This document shows, one piece after another, positions 45,641-58,290 of a stretch of DNA of 64,000 bases. The stretch is taken from assembly GCA_016800925.1 (NCBI GenBank), contig JABCPU010000074.1:62001-126000 (forward strand), written 5' to 3'. Each line of letters begins with the position of its first letter. Position 1 is the first letter of the stretch. A model generated the notes under the pieces. The model saw only the letters and a program-made list of their open reading frames with translations. It made no database searches and was not told the origin of the DNA. This DNA is from Suillus spraguei (Eukaryota; Basidiomycota; Agaricomycetes; Boletales; Suillaceae). The position numbers and the translations under genes were made by a program.

Positions 45641-47631
45641 CTATTCGACCTCCAATAAGTCCTCCCCGAAATCCTCCATCTTGATAATGCGGAACCTATC
45701 TTTCCACGGCGTACCCTCCCCAAACTCCTTCTTCCAAGCACGGCTCAGTCCCTCCTCCCATGCGTATAGCTCCACGCGCCACCCCTTCTTCAGTGCAATT
45801 CGTACAGGACCAAGGAAGCCCTGGTTGCTGAATTGCCCAACGTTCCCATCACCCGTTGCTAGCACTATTGTCGCACCCGGGCGCGGGACGTCCGCATCTG
45901 CGATCGCCTGGTGCAGCTTCAGCTGCAACAGCTCATCGACGCCCTGCTCCCGGTAGCGAACACGTCCGTTACGGCCGCCACTCCCAGACGCAGTCAAGCC
46001 TGTACCTCCGCTTCCGCCTACGCCTTTGTCAGAGTCTGATGACGCTCGCGTGTGTCCCTTGCGCCATGATTCTGCATTGGTGTTGGCACTTGGTGGGCGA
46101 CGGTACTGCCCGTTCCCACCGTCCGGCACGCGCACAAAAATGCAGACTTCGTACCCGAGCTGTTCGGCTGTGTCTGTTGGTTGATACAGTGGGGATGAAG
46201 TGACTAGGCATCGCCGCGTGATGGGGCGCCCGCGTTCAAGGAGGAGCGCGAGGGCTGCATGGGAGAGGCGTAGCTTCTTACCCGAGTGAGAGGCATGGCG
46301 GCGAGCATAGGTTAAGAAACCGATGAGGATATTCGAGCTGAACTGATACATTAGCAGCCATTGGTTTCAAATGACAAAAAATCTCACTGGTCGATAAAAA
46401 CATGAATCAAAGAATCTCTAGGTCGTGGTGCTGGACCCCTAGGGTCCGAGAAGTCAGAATCAGCACCACTGAAGTCCTGCGTGAGTAACGCCGTAATGCG
46501 GTCGTAGTCCTCCGGAAACTTGAGTCGTAGCTTATGGGCAAGGCAGCGTAACTTAAGAATTTGAGGATTGGTGGGTATCTGTGATAAATGCAATGATGGG
46601 GTAGAACGACTGTGGCGCAGCCTATCTAATGATGACTTGGGTGCAGGTGTCGAAGGAATGGTGACAGCAACATTATCGCCAGAAGACGACGACTCTTCTG
46701 TCTCAGGTTCGGGTTCTGGGTTCGAGGAAACAGCGATAACCTCGGTTGTCCCGGATATACCTAGTACCGTGCTGGTTCCTGTGGTGTGACTCGTGCTCTC
46801 CTGTTCCCCATTTTCTCGATCTCGTTGCAGGGTTTGAATTACCCTCGCTTTCTTTCTTCTCCTCTTTCGTGTACGGCGAGGTTCTGTCTCGTTTCTCCAA
46901 GCGCCATCGCTCGTAGAACTATCTTTGCCTGTGCCACGATCACGGGCAGCAATTCTGGCACGCTCTGCGGCAAGGAAGGAAAATGCGCCACCAAGATCAC
47001 CAAGACTGGGTTGGTCACCTAAGTCGATATCGCCATCAGAAAGCGAATGATCGTGACTCAGATCCGCATCCGAATGATGAGACTGTGATCGACTAGGTGT
47101 TGTAAACGTGAATGTGAGCGGTTCAAGCTCGCCTTCCGTCTCCTCTCCGGAGTCATCAAAGTTGTTGTCGGGATTTGGAAGATGCGGACTTGCGGTCGTG
47201 CTGGTCAAGGCCGAGCGTGTGTGTGAGGAGCTCGAGGATGCCAGATAAGACGCCAGCATGCTCTGATTCCATACCGTAGAGCCTTCTATAAACTCCGAGT
47301 CCGTCGGAAGTGAGGAGAGCGTGCTAGCGTCGGTAGATGGTGTATCAAGCTCTGTGTAGAGGTGAGCACCTCCTCGAGGAGGCACGAGTGGCTGAAGGTG
47401 GTTGAGGGCCCTAAAGACGGTGGTAAAAGCGCCAAGGTCGGGTGACTCTGACGCCCACAAATCAAAGTTGATCATATCAGATAGTACTTCACCAAAATAG
47501 AATAGAGAAGATCGCGATGGCGGTGACTCACCATCTGACGTTGCGTCACTAGCAGCTGAATAGTTAGAGAAAGGACTGATTGGAGTCGGCGAATTGTTTG
47601 TCGTTTCCGAGCTGGAGAGGATCGTGGACAT
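45641..47631 (-). CDS. NYN-domain (PIN-like) putative RNA-binding or nuclease protein
   Basis: Two exons, 47631-46388 and 46337-45641, with matching phase, 646 residues. The N-terminal 380 residues are low-complexity, Ser/Thr/Pro- and acid-rich, with a basic patch (TRKRRRKKARV). The C-terminal NYN domain begins LIHVFIDHSNILIGF, created by the splice, followed by RCLVTSSPLYQP, ELLQLKLHQAI, and IVLATGDGNVGQFSNQGF. The acidic residues of VFIDHSN and ATGDGN are the expected metal ligands of the PIN/NYN fold. Ends WRVELYAWEEGLS. The substrate is unknown; family members act in RNA turnover. The intron ends at TTCAG and not the nearer ATCAG because only the former restores the motif. Confidence 0.88.
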
Positions 47632-48154
47632 GAAATAAGGTTATTTGATGGAAATTGATACAGATGGTGATGCAGTAATGAGTTAGATAACCAACGTTGT
47701 ATTTCGTTGACTCGAAAATATATCGTCAAACGAGTAAGAGCTGAGAGAGAGAGAAGAAAGAAATGAAAAATAAGGGTGATTGATATAAAAAAACAGTGCG
47801 GATGGAGCTATAGTGTGGCTCAGGGAAACGTGCTGGCAGCGTGCATCTCAGGCTCAAGTGGCGGTAGTGGTTATGTCAAGAGGCCACTTTATGACTCGGT
47901 CACCTAATTGATCTCGGAGTGTGATTTTAGACTCACGTGATCAGTCGCGTACAAGTTGATTCTGATCAATTCATAGCACTGCTCGTACATCCTAGGTCGC
48001 CATAAGTGCGGTTGAAGATATGTACAAAAAATGCAAGCAGTGATATAGATGACCAATAATGATAATTCTGAGTTCCACATGTAATTTCAGTGCTGATGTT
48101 ACATGTACAGATAATTTGACAACAAGATGAAGAATCAAGATGAAAACAAAGACT
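47632..48154. other. Intergenic between the NYN and zinc-finger genes
   Basis: 5' flank of the NYN gene (GA-rich tract near 47745-47765) and 3' flank of the zinc-finger gene. No gene seen. Confidence 0.5.
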
Positions 48155-49287
48155 TTAATAGGCATTGTATTCGTTTGTAAACGAGTGTCCTGCCATAGGA
48201 TACAATGCATTTTTAGGGTACTCGCAATGGCCCTCAAAGAACCCCGACCCATATTTTTGTAAAAACTCTTCCAGTTCAACTGGTAGTTTATCGTTCACAT
48301 CGGTCCCGGAGACGGGCTGATGCTCCTCATTGGTGATGGGCTGGGACTGAGACTGAAATCCGACAGCGTGAACGGGCTGCGGGGGCGCAGCATCGGAGAG
48401 AAATCGCGGCTGGAGAGTGGAGAGATCGATGGGGACGGTCGGAGGCTGGAAGTGGTTCGGGATGGGGACGGGGAGCTCAGAGGGCTGACCACATACGGTG
48501 AGGAGGCTCTTGACAGAGTGTTCGTGGAGGAGTCGGTCCAAGACGAGTTCCGTGAACTCGCCCGAAAATTGGGAGTCATTGGACTCGGGTGGCGAGAGCG
48601 CACCGCAGGGCGTGAGACCTGCAAGCTCATGAAATGTTAGGTCATTGAATTCCAGGGAGGCAGTGATTTCTACCTCTGGCTTCACAAATCGAGTAGAGGG
48701 GTAAGGCGCGGCGGCGGCCCGCCGAACAGCTTTACTGTCAGGAATGCAACGCAATTTGGGCGTGTAGTCGTGTTCTGACTTGCGGTGACGCGTCAGGCTG
48801 CCTGGATCCGTGGTGGAAAATGTGCACTCGGGGTGAGGGCACATCTTCGAGCGTTCTCCAGTGTGGGTTCTTATATGCGTCTGGACGTTAGACTTCTGGA
48901 GGGTCTTGTAATCGCAGCCCTCATATGGACATGCGTGCTTACTGATGGAAATAGTCAACAGGTCAGGAGCCATTTGGTTTAATAGAGGACGACCACGTAC
49001 AGGGCATCCTTGTTTTTGTCGTGGATTAACATATGTCTGGGCAGATCTGCCTTGCGACTGATAGCCCTGTAGCAAACCGGGCATTCAACAGGTTTCTGTA
49101 GAGAAAGTATCATGAGTACAGGACGCGGGAAGTGAGGTGGGCTGGAAACATACCGGGCTGCGTCCTGCGGCAGGCATTTTGGAATAGTGTTTGAGAGAAG
49201 AGGAACAGTTGTGGATGATCTGCGAGGTGGGCTTAAATCCCTGGAATGAATCAATGGCGCGTGTACTGTGGCATCATGTCCACACAT
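48155..49287 (-). CDS. C2H2 zinc-finger protein, three fingers
   Basis: Two exons, 49287-49001 and 48941-48155, joined by a 59 bp intron; 357 residues. Fingers: CPVCYRAISRKADLPRHMLI then H (CX2CX12HX3H), CPYEGCDYKTLQKSNVQTHI then RTH, and CPHPECTFSTTDPGSLTRHR then KSEH. The TGERSKMCP linker joins the last two. After KSEHDYTPKLRC the rest is Pro/Ser/Glu-rich, likely a regulatory region, ending FTNEYNAY. A segment in exon 1 (YVSSPPHFPRPVLMILSLQ) could be a further retained intron, but no phase-keeping pair of sites was found, so it is kept as coding. Probable DNA-binding transcription factor; targets unknown. Confidence 0.85.
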
Positions 49288-50060
49288 TTTCCTGCTTCTT
49301 TTGAACCACTACGCGTGCTGTGAAATTCAAGTACGATTGCTTTTCTGTGGCACGCGTTTTTACCTTTAAAAGGCAAAAAGCGCGAAGCAATCGTGTGCGA
49401 TGGTCTGAGCATAAGGGATGAGCCACTCGGTTAGCGAGGAAGGCAAAAAGTGGGAGGGGGGGCTCGATTGTGTGTCAACACTTTTTATTATTTTTTCCTT
49501 GTAAGGTAATTTCGGGTTACCTGCTCGATGTGGGGATGAGTGGCTCAGTGCTCAGGCCTTCAGGCCTCATGAATGGGGAATTAGGAGGCCGGGGACCATG
49601 ATCATCGGTCCCTGCCGGAGAGCCACCCACCTTGAGACATGTCCAAAAAAATTGATGTCGCCGCCATATTTAATTCCCATATTATTTTCTATGATAGCGT
49701 TCGCAATCACCGATTTTCAATCGAGTTTTGGAAGACTCGGAGGATGAAAAAAATAAATATGACCAGTTTAGTATACTGTCATTGACATCGCTTACGTTAT
49801 CCAGGCAAAAGGTATCATAACCCACTAAATCTTTACGTACTTTCAGTCACCTTTGCCGACCTAGCCAGTGGAACAGATGTAGCACAGGCGCTACTAATTG
49901 AGCAGGATCGTATACCGAAACCTGACTTAGCCTCTGACGTGGCCGAGTAAAGTGGTTGTGCAGACTAAACATGTCTATGGTGGCACAGTTAACACCTCGG
50001 AGAACTTCCCTATATTTTGAAAAAAAAGTCAAGAGACACCGCGCCTAACCTTTACATACG
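49288..50060. other. Intergenic between convergent and divergent gene ends
   Basis: Upstream region of the zinc-finger gene and 3' flank of the reductase gene. No gene or repeat recognised. Confidence 0.5.
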
Positions 50061-52119
50061 TCAGTAAGCAAACCCCTCCTTTCTCACCTTCCCAACTACA
50101 CCCTGGATAACCTCTCGCTCGAATATTTCTGGGCCGCAAACATACACACATTCAGCTTTGAAGTCAGAGGTAAACGAGGAAGTGATCCGTCCAGAATGAC
50201 GATGCAGTGATACCGAAGCAGGCAAGGAGTTTTCGAATTGTTCAACGTGCGAGAAGACATGAACGAATAGTTTGACTTCGTAGGCAGCGGCTTTGATGGC
50301 ATTGGACAGAAGAGGGAGCATCACATCTGGTTCGCGCGTAGACAACAAAAGGGTGATCTCATACTCGGCAAAGTATGAGGGAATGCCAGAGAGCATAGCG
50401 AGGAAAGGTGTTATTCCAATCCCGCCAGCTATCCAAAGGAGCTTCCTGGGAGCATTTTTTTGGACAGACGCCTGTTCTTCCTCATCTGTAACAGCGATTT
50501 CAGCACCCTCGTGAGCGTCTGCAGGCTCGAGGACAAAGTCCCCTGCTATTCCGACTAGCATAACGTCCACTCCAAGCGGACGTGAGTCCTCAAGCAACTC
50601 AGGGCGGACTGCTGAGAGCTTGCTGGCAATGCTAAACAGTGCCCCAGTAACGGCACCACCAGGCTTCAGGCGCATTGTCAAGGAGAATTTCGTGCCTACC
50701 CCATCTGCAACCGAATTCCACGAGCTGCACCACGAAATGGTCCACGTCCTTATACGATCGTCGTTTACTAAATTTGGGTTCTCGGATGCCATGTGCTTGT
50801 ATGACGATGCACCGAGTAAAGAGGTGAAATTGAGGATGGCAGCTTGGCCTGGGATGACATTGAGCTTGTGAGGAGATTCAAACGTGAATGTGGCGAGATC
50901 GGAAGAACGGAGCTCGATGCGGGAAAGCGTCACATGTATAGCGTCTTCGGTGCTGAAGTACGTTGAAGAAGCTTGCTCTTCTTTGAGCAGCTTCACAGGG
51001 GGTGCATATGGACTCCTCTCCGGCTCTGTCCCTTCACCCTGACGGACAGGTAATGCGTCCTCGATAAAAATATAACCTGTTATTTTAATCGTGGTGAGAG
51101 CATTCTGAGATGGCATAATTGCTTGAGCGGGAGCGCCAACAAGGTTATGGGCAATTCCGGTAACATATAAGAGCGATCCATTAGTAAACGATGGGAACGT
51201 TAAAGAAGCAAGAGCTGTGACTTCTATATTCCCGAGGGATGACATCAATCGATTTCCTAAGTATTGACAGGGGGTTTGTGATCAATTTGAGTATACAGAT
51301 ACAACAGTACTTACCCGAGTAATCAGGTAAGACGAGAGTACGCCCATCATTGCGTACACGAACAAACCCAGGCCTCCCACCGCGATGATTCATGCCGAGG
51401 TGAGATGGAAACCTTGGTGCATCTTCCTCAGAGGCCGAGTATGATGAACCTAGGAATACAGTGTCGGATGAATGGATGAATGCAATAAGATCCGAAGGAA
51501 GGCCGTCAGTCAGGGGGGCGTTGAGCTCTTGATGGGTGACTCGAGGATTCGTATGTGGAAATGGAACAAGATTGCGAATCGTAATGTATTTCGGACAATT
51601 TCTGTTGACAGTCGGTATATTTGAAGCAAGTTCAAAACAAATTTGGACGTACCCAATGGCTTCGTTAACAGACGCGCAGATATCCAATAACCCCTTTTGC
51701 TTTTCAATAGCCTTGACTGACCCTGCAAACTTATTCCTGCGCCTAGTTGAGAACTCTACCCCAATACCAGCAATTAACATCTTGCTTCCAGATTCATCTC
51801 CAGTATTAGCATGAGAGTCCATATTCGCCTTGAGTGGATCGCCGTCCCAGACCTGTACCCGCATAGACAATTGGTCGTACGTCTGGCTGGAAGCCCACCC
51901 AATCCCTCCATCTGGACCAGCGAGTATTGAAGACCAAGGACGACCCATTGAATCAAGAGTGGTGACAGGAATGAATGGGAGACGTGTAGAGTAGAAAATT
52001 CGGTGCTGCTCAGGCATTTCTCCCTTGATTTGAGTCCAAGACTGGGACACAGCTCCATGAAATCCGAGTTTCTCCTGAATCGCACGTTCACCTTTGTGCC
52101 AACCATTGAGAGAACTCAT
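50061..52119 (-). CDS. PNPOx-like FMN domain fused to a ferredoxin-reductase-type FAD/NAD(P) domain
   Basis: Two exons, 52119-51315 and 51256-50061, phase consistent, 666 residues. The N-terminal half is a split-barrel flavin-binding domain of the pyridoxamine-phosphate-oxidase-like group: QHRIFYSTRLPFIPVTTLDS, PWSSILAGPDGGIGWAS, DTVFLGSSYSA and HLGMNHRGGRPGFVRV then DGRTLVLPDYSGN. The C-terminal half has the FAD-contact motif RTWTIS, then the nucleotide-binding LLWIAGGIGITPFLAML, the LLLSTREPDV strand and the terminal CGPEIFE. No Cys cluster of a 2Fe-2S domain follows, unlike some bacterial relatives. Likely a soluble NAD(P)H-dependent flavin oxidoreductase; physiological substrate unknown. 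Confidence 0.87.
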
Positions 52120-54698
52120 TCTGAGATATCAGAGGATAGAGATGTAATACAGATAGTTAGAAAATGAGAAGACGCCGGCAACTCCACATGTAACAGGTAT
52201 TAGTGAGACTCGGAGAAGATTTGATTTGCGACAGAGAACGAGAGAACTATGACTAGGATGGCACATTATTGCAGGCAAATGCAAAATGGGAGCGGAATCA
52301 AACATAAATTATCATTGTAGTCAGGAGATGAAAGTCATACGAGCGATGACTGATACGCTTACTAACGGCACAAAACCTTATTTATCAGCCTAAAGCCGCT
52401 TACTTCGTATTACCGAGACTTAGTGTACTCGTACTCTACAGAAAATCGTACTCTAATCTCACTCCTATTCTACAGAAAGAATACTGACAACTTGGACTAG
52501 CCTTGGAAAGCGGAGATTGAAATATTGAAGGACCTGTTCAAACACCACGCTCGAAATGAATTCCAAACACTTTGAAACTTCGCAATATCGATCAATATGC
52601 AAGTCTACATCTACGTACAGGCACTGGGTGCTACATTCAGTGCTCACCATACCTACAGCCCTCGTCCCCCTGGCACTTTGTGTTCAACGTATTACTCGGA
52701 AATGTCAACTTATCTCGTGCATGTGTTTGTTTTGCATTGCCTCTAAGATCTATGATATAACCTTGGTTTTCAGACCCAGTGTGAAGTATAGTCTCACTGT
52801 GTCAAGCCTCGACCCCACCTTGCTGCCCTGTACCAGGCTCTCATTCAGACTGGATCAAGCACCGTTCTCCCCAACGTCTTCGTAGCCTCTGTACTGATGA
52901 CCTCCATACTCACCGATACCGCACCAAGCAAATTATGCCGTACCAGTGTCTCGTAACAGACCAAAGAAGGTGAATGTCTGTTGTCGATCAAGAACTATAT
53001 CTCTGAATCCGTCGAAGCAGATTTTCAACAGGGCGCAACGTAAACTCTTATATTGATTAAAAGACGGATTCAGGCAGTAATCTCCGAATACTCTGGCTGA
53101 GCAAATGTTGTAGGGGCGAGGGTGTCATTTGTAGTAGACGATAAAGATGACTCACTGGCAAGGACGATGAAATAGTCTGGAATGAAGGTGATGTATAATG
53201 ATAAATATTGGGTAAGTTCGTTTGCTGTTTCTTGTGACCTAAACTGAAGTCTACGCACTCATCAGCGGGTCGGATTGTGCTACAGAGTGCTCCGTAGCAC
53301 TCTGTAGTGAATTACGTTTCCCTAATGCTGCAGATTGTAGATGGTAATATACCGCTGTGGTTGGGTGTGTTTATGGGCACATGGTGTCGAGCATTTCTTT
53401 AGTAGCAGGCATGATTGCACTGAAGGAAACTAATTTGTGCACTCTAGACAGGCGCATCAGTATCTCGCACTTAGTTTCAATGCCGACCATTCCGTGGGAC
53501 TTCGATCTGATCTGCACAACGGATCATCATTCTCACAACGACAATGGGAATGACATCAGCTGTAGTCCAAGTGTTCTATTGTTATTTTGGCTGCGCTGCT
53601 TAGTGTGTACACTTTTAGAGCATTGGAATTCGGCGCGGGAGTCGAACGGTCGTGTGAATGTGAACCGTAAGGCTGTAAATGATGGGATCTGCGTGATCAT
53701 TGGGCATACGTTACTTCGGGCTCCATGTGTTACTGGTAAGTCTCCTGTAAAAGATAAATGTATTATCACTGATCAGTGTTCAGGGACCCCTTGTCATTTC
53801 TTCTCGCTGACCTTCTCCACATAACCACGTGCAATGCGATCTGCAGAGAAAACGAGAAGGAGTCAGCATGTCAACACATGGTGGATCTTGTGAAGATTGG
53901 AGCCTTAATAATGTATGTTATCGAAGTGTTGCTTATGTTATATAACAGAACTTGAGTCACAAGTACTGGTAACTGACCATTGCAGGAATCTGATCGTTTT
54001 AGCCATGACTTCAGGGTAGCTATCATTGCTTACCTTGTGTCAAACATTGCGCGTGTGATGTGTTACTGTTACTGGATTGTTATATATCCGATGAATCAAT
54101 GGTAAGGTGTGTATATATCATTTCATGCAGCGATATCCGTCATGATAGGACCAAGAAGCGGCGGCCTTGTACAATGGTGCGCTGGGCAAGTATATCAACT
54201 ATATCGTCTTGGAACGCGAGATTGCTGACTCGAATCCATCTGGGTTAATCAGTGCATCATTTCAAGGCAGTTGCTCTATTTCAGTGCATTAGTGACACTC
54301 TGGGAAGCTGGACCTACAACTGCAGTGCATCCTAGGAGGTCCTAGGGTCACATGCTCAGCCTATATCTGATGTGCGTTATCTTTTGATTAAAAAAGGTTC
54401 TCTTTATAGGTGCTGTGCGCACTGAATGTAGAACGGAGGCTGTGTCGTCGTCGAGCCATGCTCGATAGAGACTTCGGCCTCCAGCGGCTTCCCACAGCTT
54501 CCTACCTCACCTGATCGACTGACGCTTCTAAATGCTAGGATCGCGCGACTGTGCTCGTGATTAAACGTGTCACTCTTGAGAAATCGGAGATACTATTTCA
54601 GTCTTAAAGTGCCGGACTGGTACACATAACTGGAGTGATATCCGACAACCTTTCCAGATTCTGACCCCTTACCACAACTTTCCACTAATCGTACTATC
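52120..54698. other. Intergenic, with one perfect hairpin
   Basis: No supported gene. 53280-53307 is a perfect 12 bp inverted repeat (CTACAGAGTGCT, loop CCGT). Near 52805-52880 the frame PHLAALYQALIQTGSSTVLP followed by NVFV vaguely resembles part of a glutaredoxin, too little to call. A 155-codon frame at 53357-53824 has no recognisable content. Confidence 0.45.
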
Positions 54699-55653
54699 AT
54701 GGAGACTGACTCTCAGAACGGTGTTTCTCGCGTTCAGCATCATCCCGAGTTCTATCTTCCGGACGGAAATATTACCTTTCTCGTACGCTATGATGTTCTG
54801 AATGTATTTTACATGCGCTGACAACCACTGTTGCACAGGTTGAAAATACATTCTTTTGCGTTCACAGGACTTTTTTCGAGCGCGAGTCTCAGTTCTTCAT
54901 CCGGGAACTTGCACAAGCTCCCCAAGATGGAATATCTGATGAGAGCGCATTTCGAGTCGAAGACGTAACCAGTGAGGACTTCGCGACGCTCCTCTGGGTC
55001 TGGTACAGTCCGTAAGCTCTTAACTAGTTTTCCCGCCGACATCGTCCTTGACTTCAAGTTATAGGAAGTATAGACTAGACAGGAATTCGTCAGACGACTG
55101 GGTCGTCATACTCGAACTCTCCACGAGGTGGCAATTTCTTGAGATGAAGAAGTTAGCCATCGAACAGCTGCAGCATCTCGAGATGGATCCTGTGGAAAAG
55201 ATCGCCATCTATAACAAGTACGAGATTGATCGATCACTACTTTTGTCTGAGTACAAGCACCTTTGCACGCGGGAGGGTCAGATGTCGATCGAGGAGGGTG
55301 AGAAGGTCGGCATCCTCACTGTCCTCGCTATACATCAGGCTCGGGAGCGTGCAATGAAGAGTGCAGTGGAAAAAGGGCGTGGTAACATGACTCCTGCTGA
55401 TGTCGATGACGAGGAACTGGAACAGATATTGAAAGACGTTTTCAATCTCAACCAAGATTCTACTACTGGATCACGACATGGCGCAGATGTTCAGATGAGC
55501 TCGGGAAACACTGACCGCCGGGATGATGCTCAAGCGCAGGGGCAATCAAACGCACCCCCTATCATTGATGCATATATAGACGAAACCACGAACAGTTCGT
55601 CTGAGCCAGGTTTGGTAAGTCGGGTCTTCCGTCAGAAAGAGGGTGTCATTTAG
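54699..55653 (+). CDS. BTB/POZ-domain protein
   Basis: Exons 54699-54782, 54839-55011 and 55065-55653 keep phase; 281 residues. The BTB core follows the mushroom pattern: HHPEFYLPDGNITFLVENTF, FCVHRTFFERESQFFIREL, FRVEDVTSEDFATLLWVWY, then WVVILELSTRWQFLEMKKLA and DPVEKIAIYNKYEI. The C-terminal part is polar and acidic (DDEELEQILKDVF) and ends GLVSRVFRQKEGVI. BTB domains mediate dimerisation and often cullin-3 adaptor functions. In mushrooms these short proteins form a large expanded family with no assigned roles. A donor-like GGTAAGT at 55613-55619 hints that the last exon could be alternatively spliced. Confidence 0.86.
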
Positions 55654-55983
55654 TCGATTAAACAGTCCTCTCAAACCGCCAATTGGCAAGGAGATGCTAC
55701 AGGCATGGTGTGTCATGGGGCTCACTAAGCACAACTGACACTGAAAAAATATAGGACAGAACCAGATAAGTGATCAATCGGAGAGTGATATGAAAGCTTG
55801 CTCAGGTGAAAGTTCGACTGAGATTGGAGTCAAACGCGTGTTACCCGATAGTTTTATGTCAACATCCATCGAGTTTTTGATAGTACTAGTGCTTGTCTAT
55901 ATTGTCCTATATGTACTATGAATTACAAGTCTCGATTTTCGCAGACACTGGCGGTCCGTTCGTTCTGAATATACACAATCCTA

Positions 55984-57365
55984 GTGCTGCCGTGGTTCGA
56001 ACCTAATGGTCAGGTTCGTCCTTGGTTCGGTCCCTGGTTCCACATTTTAGATGGACCGAACCGGATTAAGGTTCACGGTCCACCGTCTCTACCAATATGG
56101 GTTCGGACCTTCCCGAACCGTTCCGAACCGAATCTTGCTTGCGACTTCTCTCACTTCTGGGGTCCTCGACACTCACATTGGCTTCGAATCCTGCCTGGAG
56201 GCATGGCACTTCAGACTGACCTTCAGGATTTGCACTCTGTCTTTAGCCTTTTTGAAGGTAACTACTGACTAACTGACATTTTTTACATATAGTGTATACA
56301 GTATACTCTGGTACCAAAGCACGTGATCGTGGTGAGTCAGTTTCTCTGTGCCATTTGATGAACTCTCTGCCTTCATCACCGCTTGCTATCAACTGTCCAT
56401 CTCGCAATACTACCTCCCCCTTCTTCAACACAGCACCTGTTTCCAAGTCCTACAGACAAAGCATCTTCTTGTACAATGCTGTAACCATCCGCTGAGAATG
56501 AGCTCCAGCATTGTACTGGAGGTTGAAGGGTTTCGGCGCTACTGAGAGGGACTTTGGAGGGATTGTGGGTGTCTTGCTTTAAGCTGCAGAGAAGCGTGTT
56601 TTGTGTGTTTTATGCTGCTTCACTGCGTTAACCTGCCTTGTTTCCATAGATGCCCAAGCACGAGTCCTCTGTCACCGTAGCGGCAGCTCGCCTGTCTTGC
56701 TATCCATATTTTTACACCGCTCTCATGCATACCGGTCGCGGTTTCTGTTGGGTGAGTAGATCACCATCGATATCCGCCACTCCCAGTGTTAAATGTTAGC
56801 ACAATGTCCTTGCTCTCGACATCCGTATCCCTCACTCACTCTCGTCATTTCAAACGAGCACTTCACGCCACCTCTGCATGACTTATTCTCGTTCGTATTG
56901 TATTGACTCGTTATACTCGCATTGTATCTACATACTTACACACTTGCACATGCTTTCAAAGCGTTGTGCAGCTCATTTGAACTTGTCTGGGCCTACCTGC
57001 ACTTGTTTTCACTTACCTGTACTTCCACTCCTCTCATTCTGGCGCCTTTGGGTGTTGTTTGCATATATTTGAGCCATGTCAGCATTTTCTGACGTGTGCT
57101 GGGCATATGCGTTAAGCACTGGCAGCTGTTGGGATTGAGTGGGCTTCTTGTTCTCCCCAATATCCGTGACCCGTACCATACTGTACCCATACCCGACCGG
57201 TGTGGGACGGGTATGGGTACGGGTACAGGCTACTGAACTTAATAAATTCCATGCTCCGCTACTGAAATTTTTGGGTTCAGTTCAGGTTCGGACCAGAAAA
57301 AAACCGAACTGATGGTCTGGTTCTTGGTTCTCGTCTAAAAACCCTAAACCGGACCGCGGCAGCAC
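55984..57365. mobile_element. 1.38 kb non-autonomous DNA transposon, TA target site
   Basis: Ends are inverted: left GTGCTGCCGTGGTTCG, right (reverse complement) GTGCTGCCGCGGTCCG, each bordered by TA (55982-55983 and 57366-57367), as in Tc1/mariner-type insertions. Subterminal GGTTCGG/CCGAACC motifs are repeated many times near both ends. An internal 13 bp inverted repeat, GTACCCATACCCG at 57183-57195 with its mirror at 57208-57220, is a possible smaller nested element. No transposase frame. Confidence 0.75.
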
Positions 57366-57394
57366 TATCGCTGACATCATAATATGTAACAGAC

Positions 57395-58290
57395 CATGCG
57401 TACCATCCGACCTCGGGACCCGTTACGGTTTCAGGTATGCATTTATGAAATCCAGCTGCTCTCCCCCTTTACTCACTAATCCCTAGGTATGTGAATGGCT
57501 GGAGTGGCAACACATTCCGCGCTGTGAAAAGTGCTGACTCGTGGGTTTATATTAAGTAGGTGGTCGCCGATGCGCATGATTTCTTGACCGTTGACATGAT
57601 CCAGAATAACACCAATAGTGAAGCCATAGTGCAAGCTGGCGTGAACCCCGATTTCGGCGTCCAAGATCTTTTTGACGCCATTGAAGCTGGAGAGCTGGAC
57701 AATCTACTGGCAAACCATGACGACTGAGCAAGCCGAAAATTATAAATGTTTGATTCTTGGTCCTATCTGGTTTCTTCGGGCTGATACTGTCATTTTCTTA
57801 CAGATAACATTTTTGACTTGACCAAAGGCACATTTTACTGCCCTCAAACCGTATTATTGACACTCACATTTCTATGTCTAGAATGGCTTGTCGAAGATGT
57901 ACTTCTGCAGGAAATTGGTCGGATCACCATTGTTCAGAACCCGTATGGATTTGTGGATTTCAATTTTCACGCACCACAACTAATCTTTTTCATCAGGACT
58001 AATTTCTTTGCAGATCTTTGCAGAGATCGAGCAAGTTGGTTTCAGTCCTGCCAGCATGGTTTGTTTTTCTAATGATCCGCGAGCCAGCAAGACTAATTTT
58101 ACCCAGCCTTATGGTCTCGAGCCTACCGAGGATCCTACACTGCAAGCACAACTGTTCACTTATGGTGGTAAGTTTTTGCTTTCTGACATAATTTTGAAAT
58201 TTTGAGACTTTGCACTCAGCCTCATTCATTCAGATGCCCAGCGATACCGCACTGGAGTCAACGGTAAACAACTCCCAGTAAGTAGTACCG
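57395..58290 (+). pseudogene. Catalase relic (C-terminal half)
   Basis: Intron-containing fragments in catalase order: RYVNGWSGNTFRAVKSADSW then VYIK, NPDFGVQDLFDAIEAGE, WTIYWQTMTTEQAENYK, YNIFDLTK, GRITIVQNP, IFAEIEQVGFSPASM, EPTEDPTLQAQLFTYG and DAQRYRTGVNGKQLP. Damage: a TAG in place of a residue after VYIK (near 57556), a frame jump after EAGE (near 57690), and further breaks before GRITI. The N-terminal half with the distal heme His/Asn residues is missing. A possible C-terminal trace (HLIYKTIWHLDQATDLAI) lies near 58513-58570. The copy kept its introns, so it arose by DNA duplication. Confidence 0.85.

Noticed and set aside
46384..46387. Stop codon after FIDQ in the NYN gene as the true end
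   Set aside because: The TGA lies inside a GTGAGA donor; splicing to 46337 restores the NYN motif and continues 232 codons.
52556..52885. 109-codon plus-strand frame with a glutaredoxin-like snippet
   Set aside because: The resemblance covers about 25 residues in a different frame, lacks the CPYC active site and has no exon support.
53357..53824. 155-codon plus-strand frame
   Set aside because: No recognisable motif; composition looks random.
54130..54250. tRNA-like CTCGAATCC box
   Set aside because: No matching A box or cloverleaf stems could be drawn around it.
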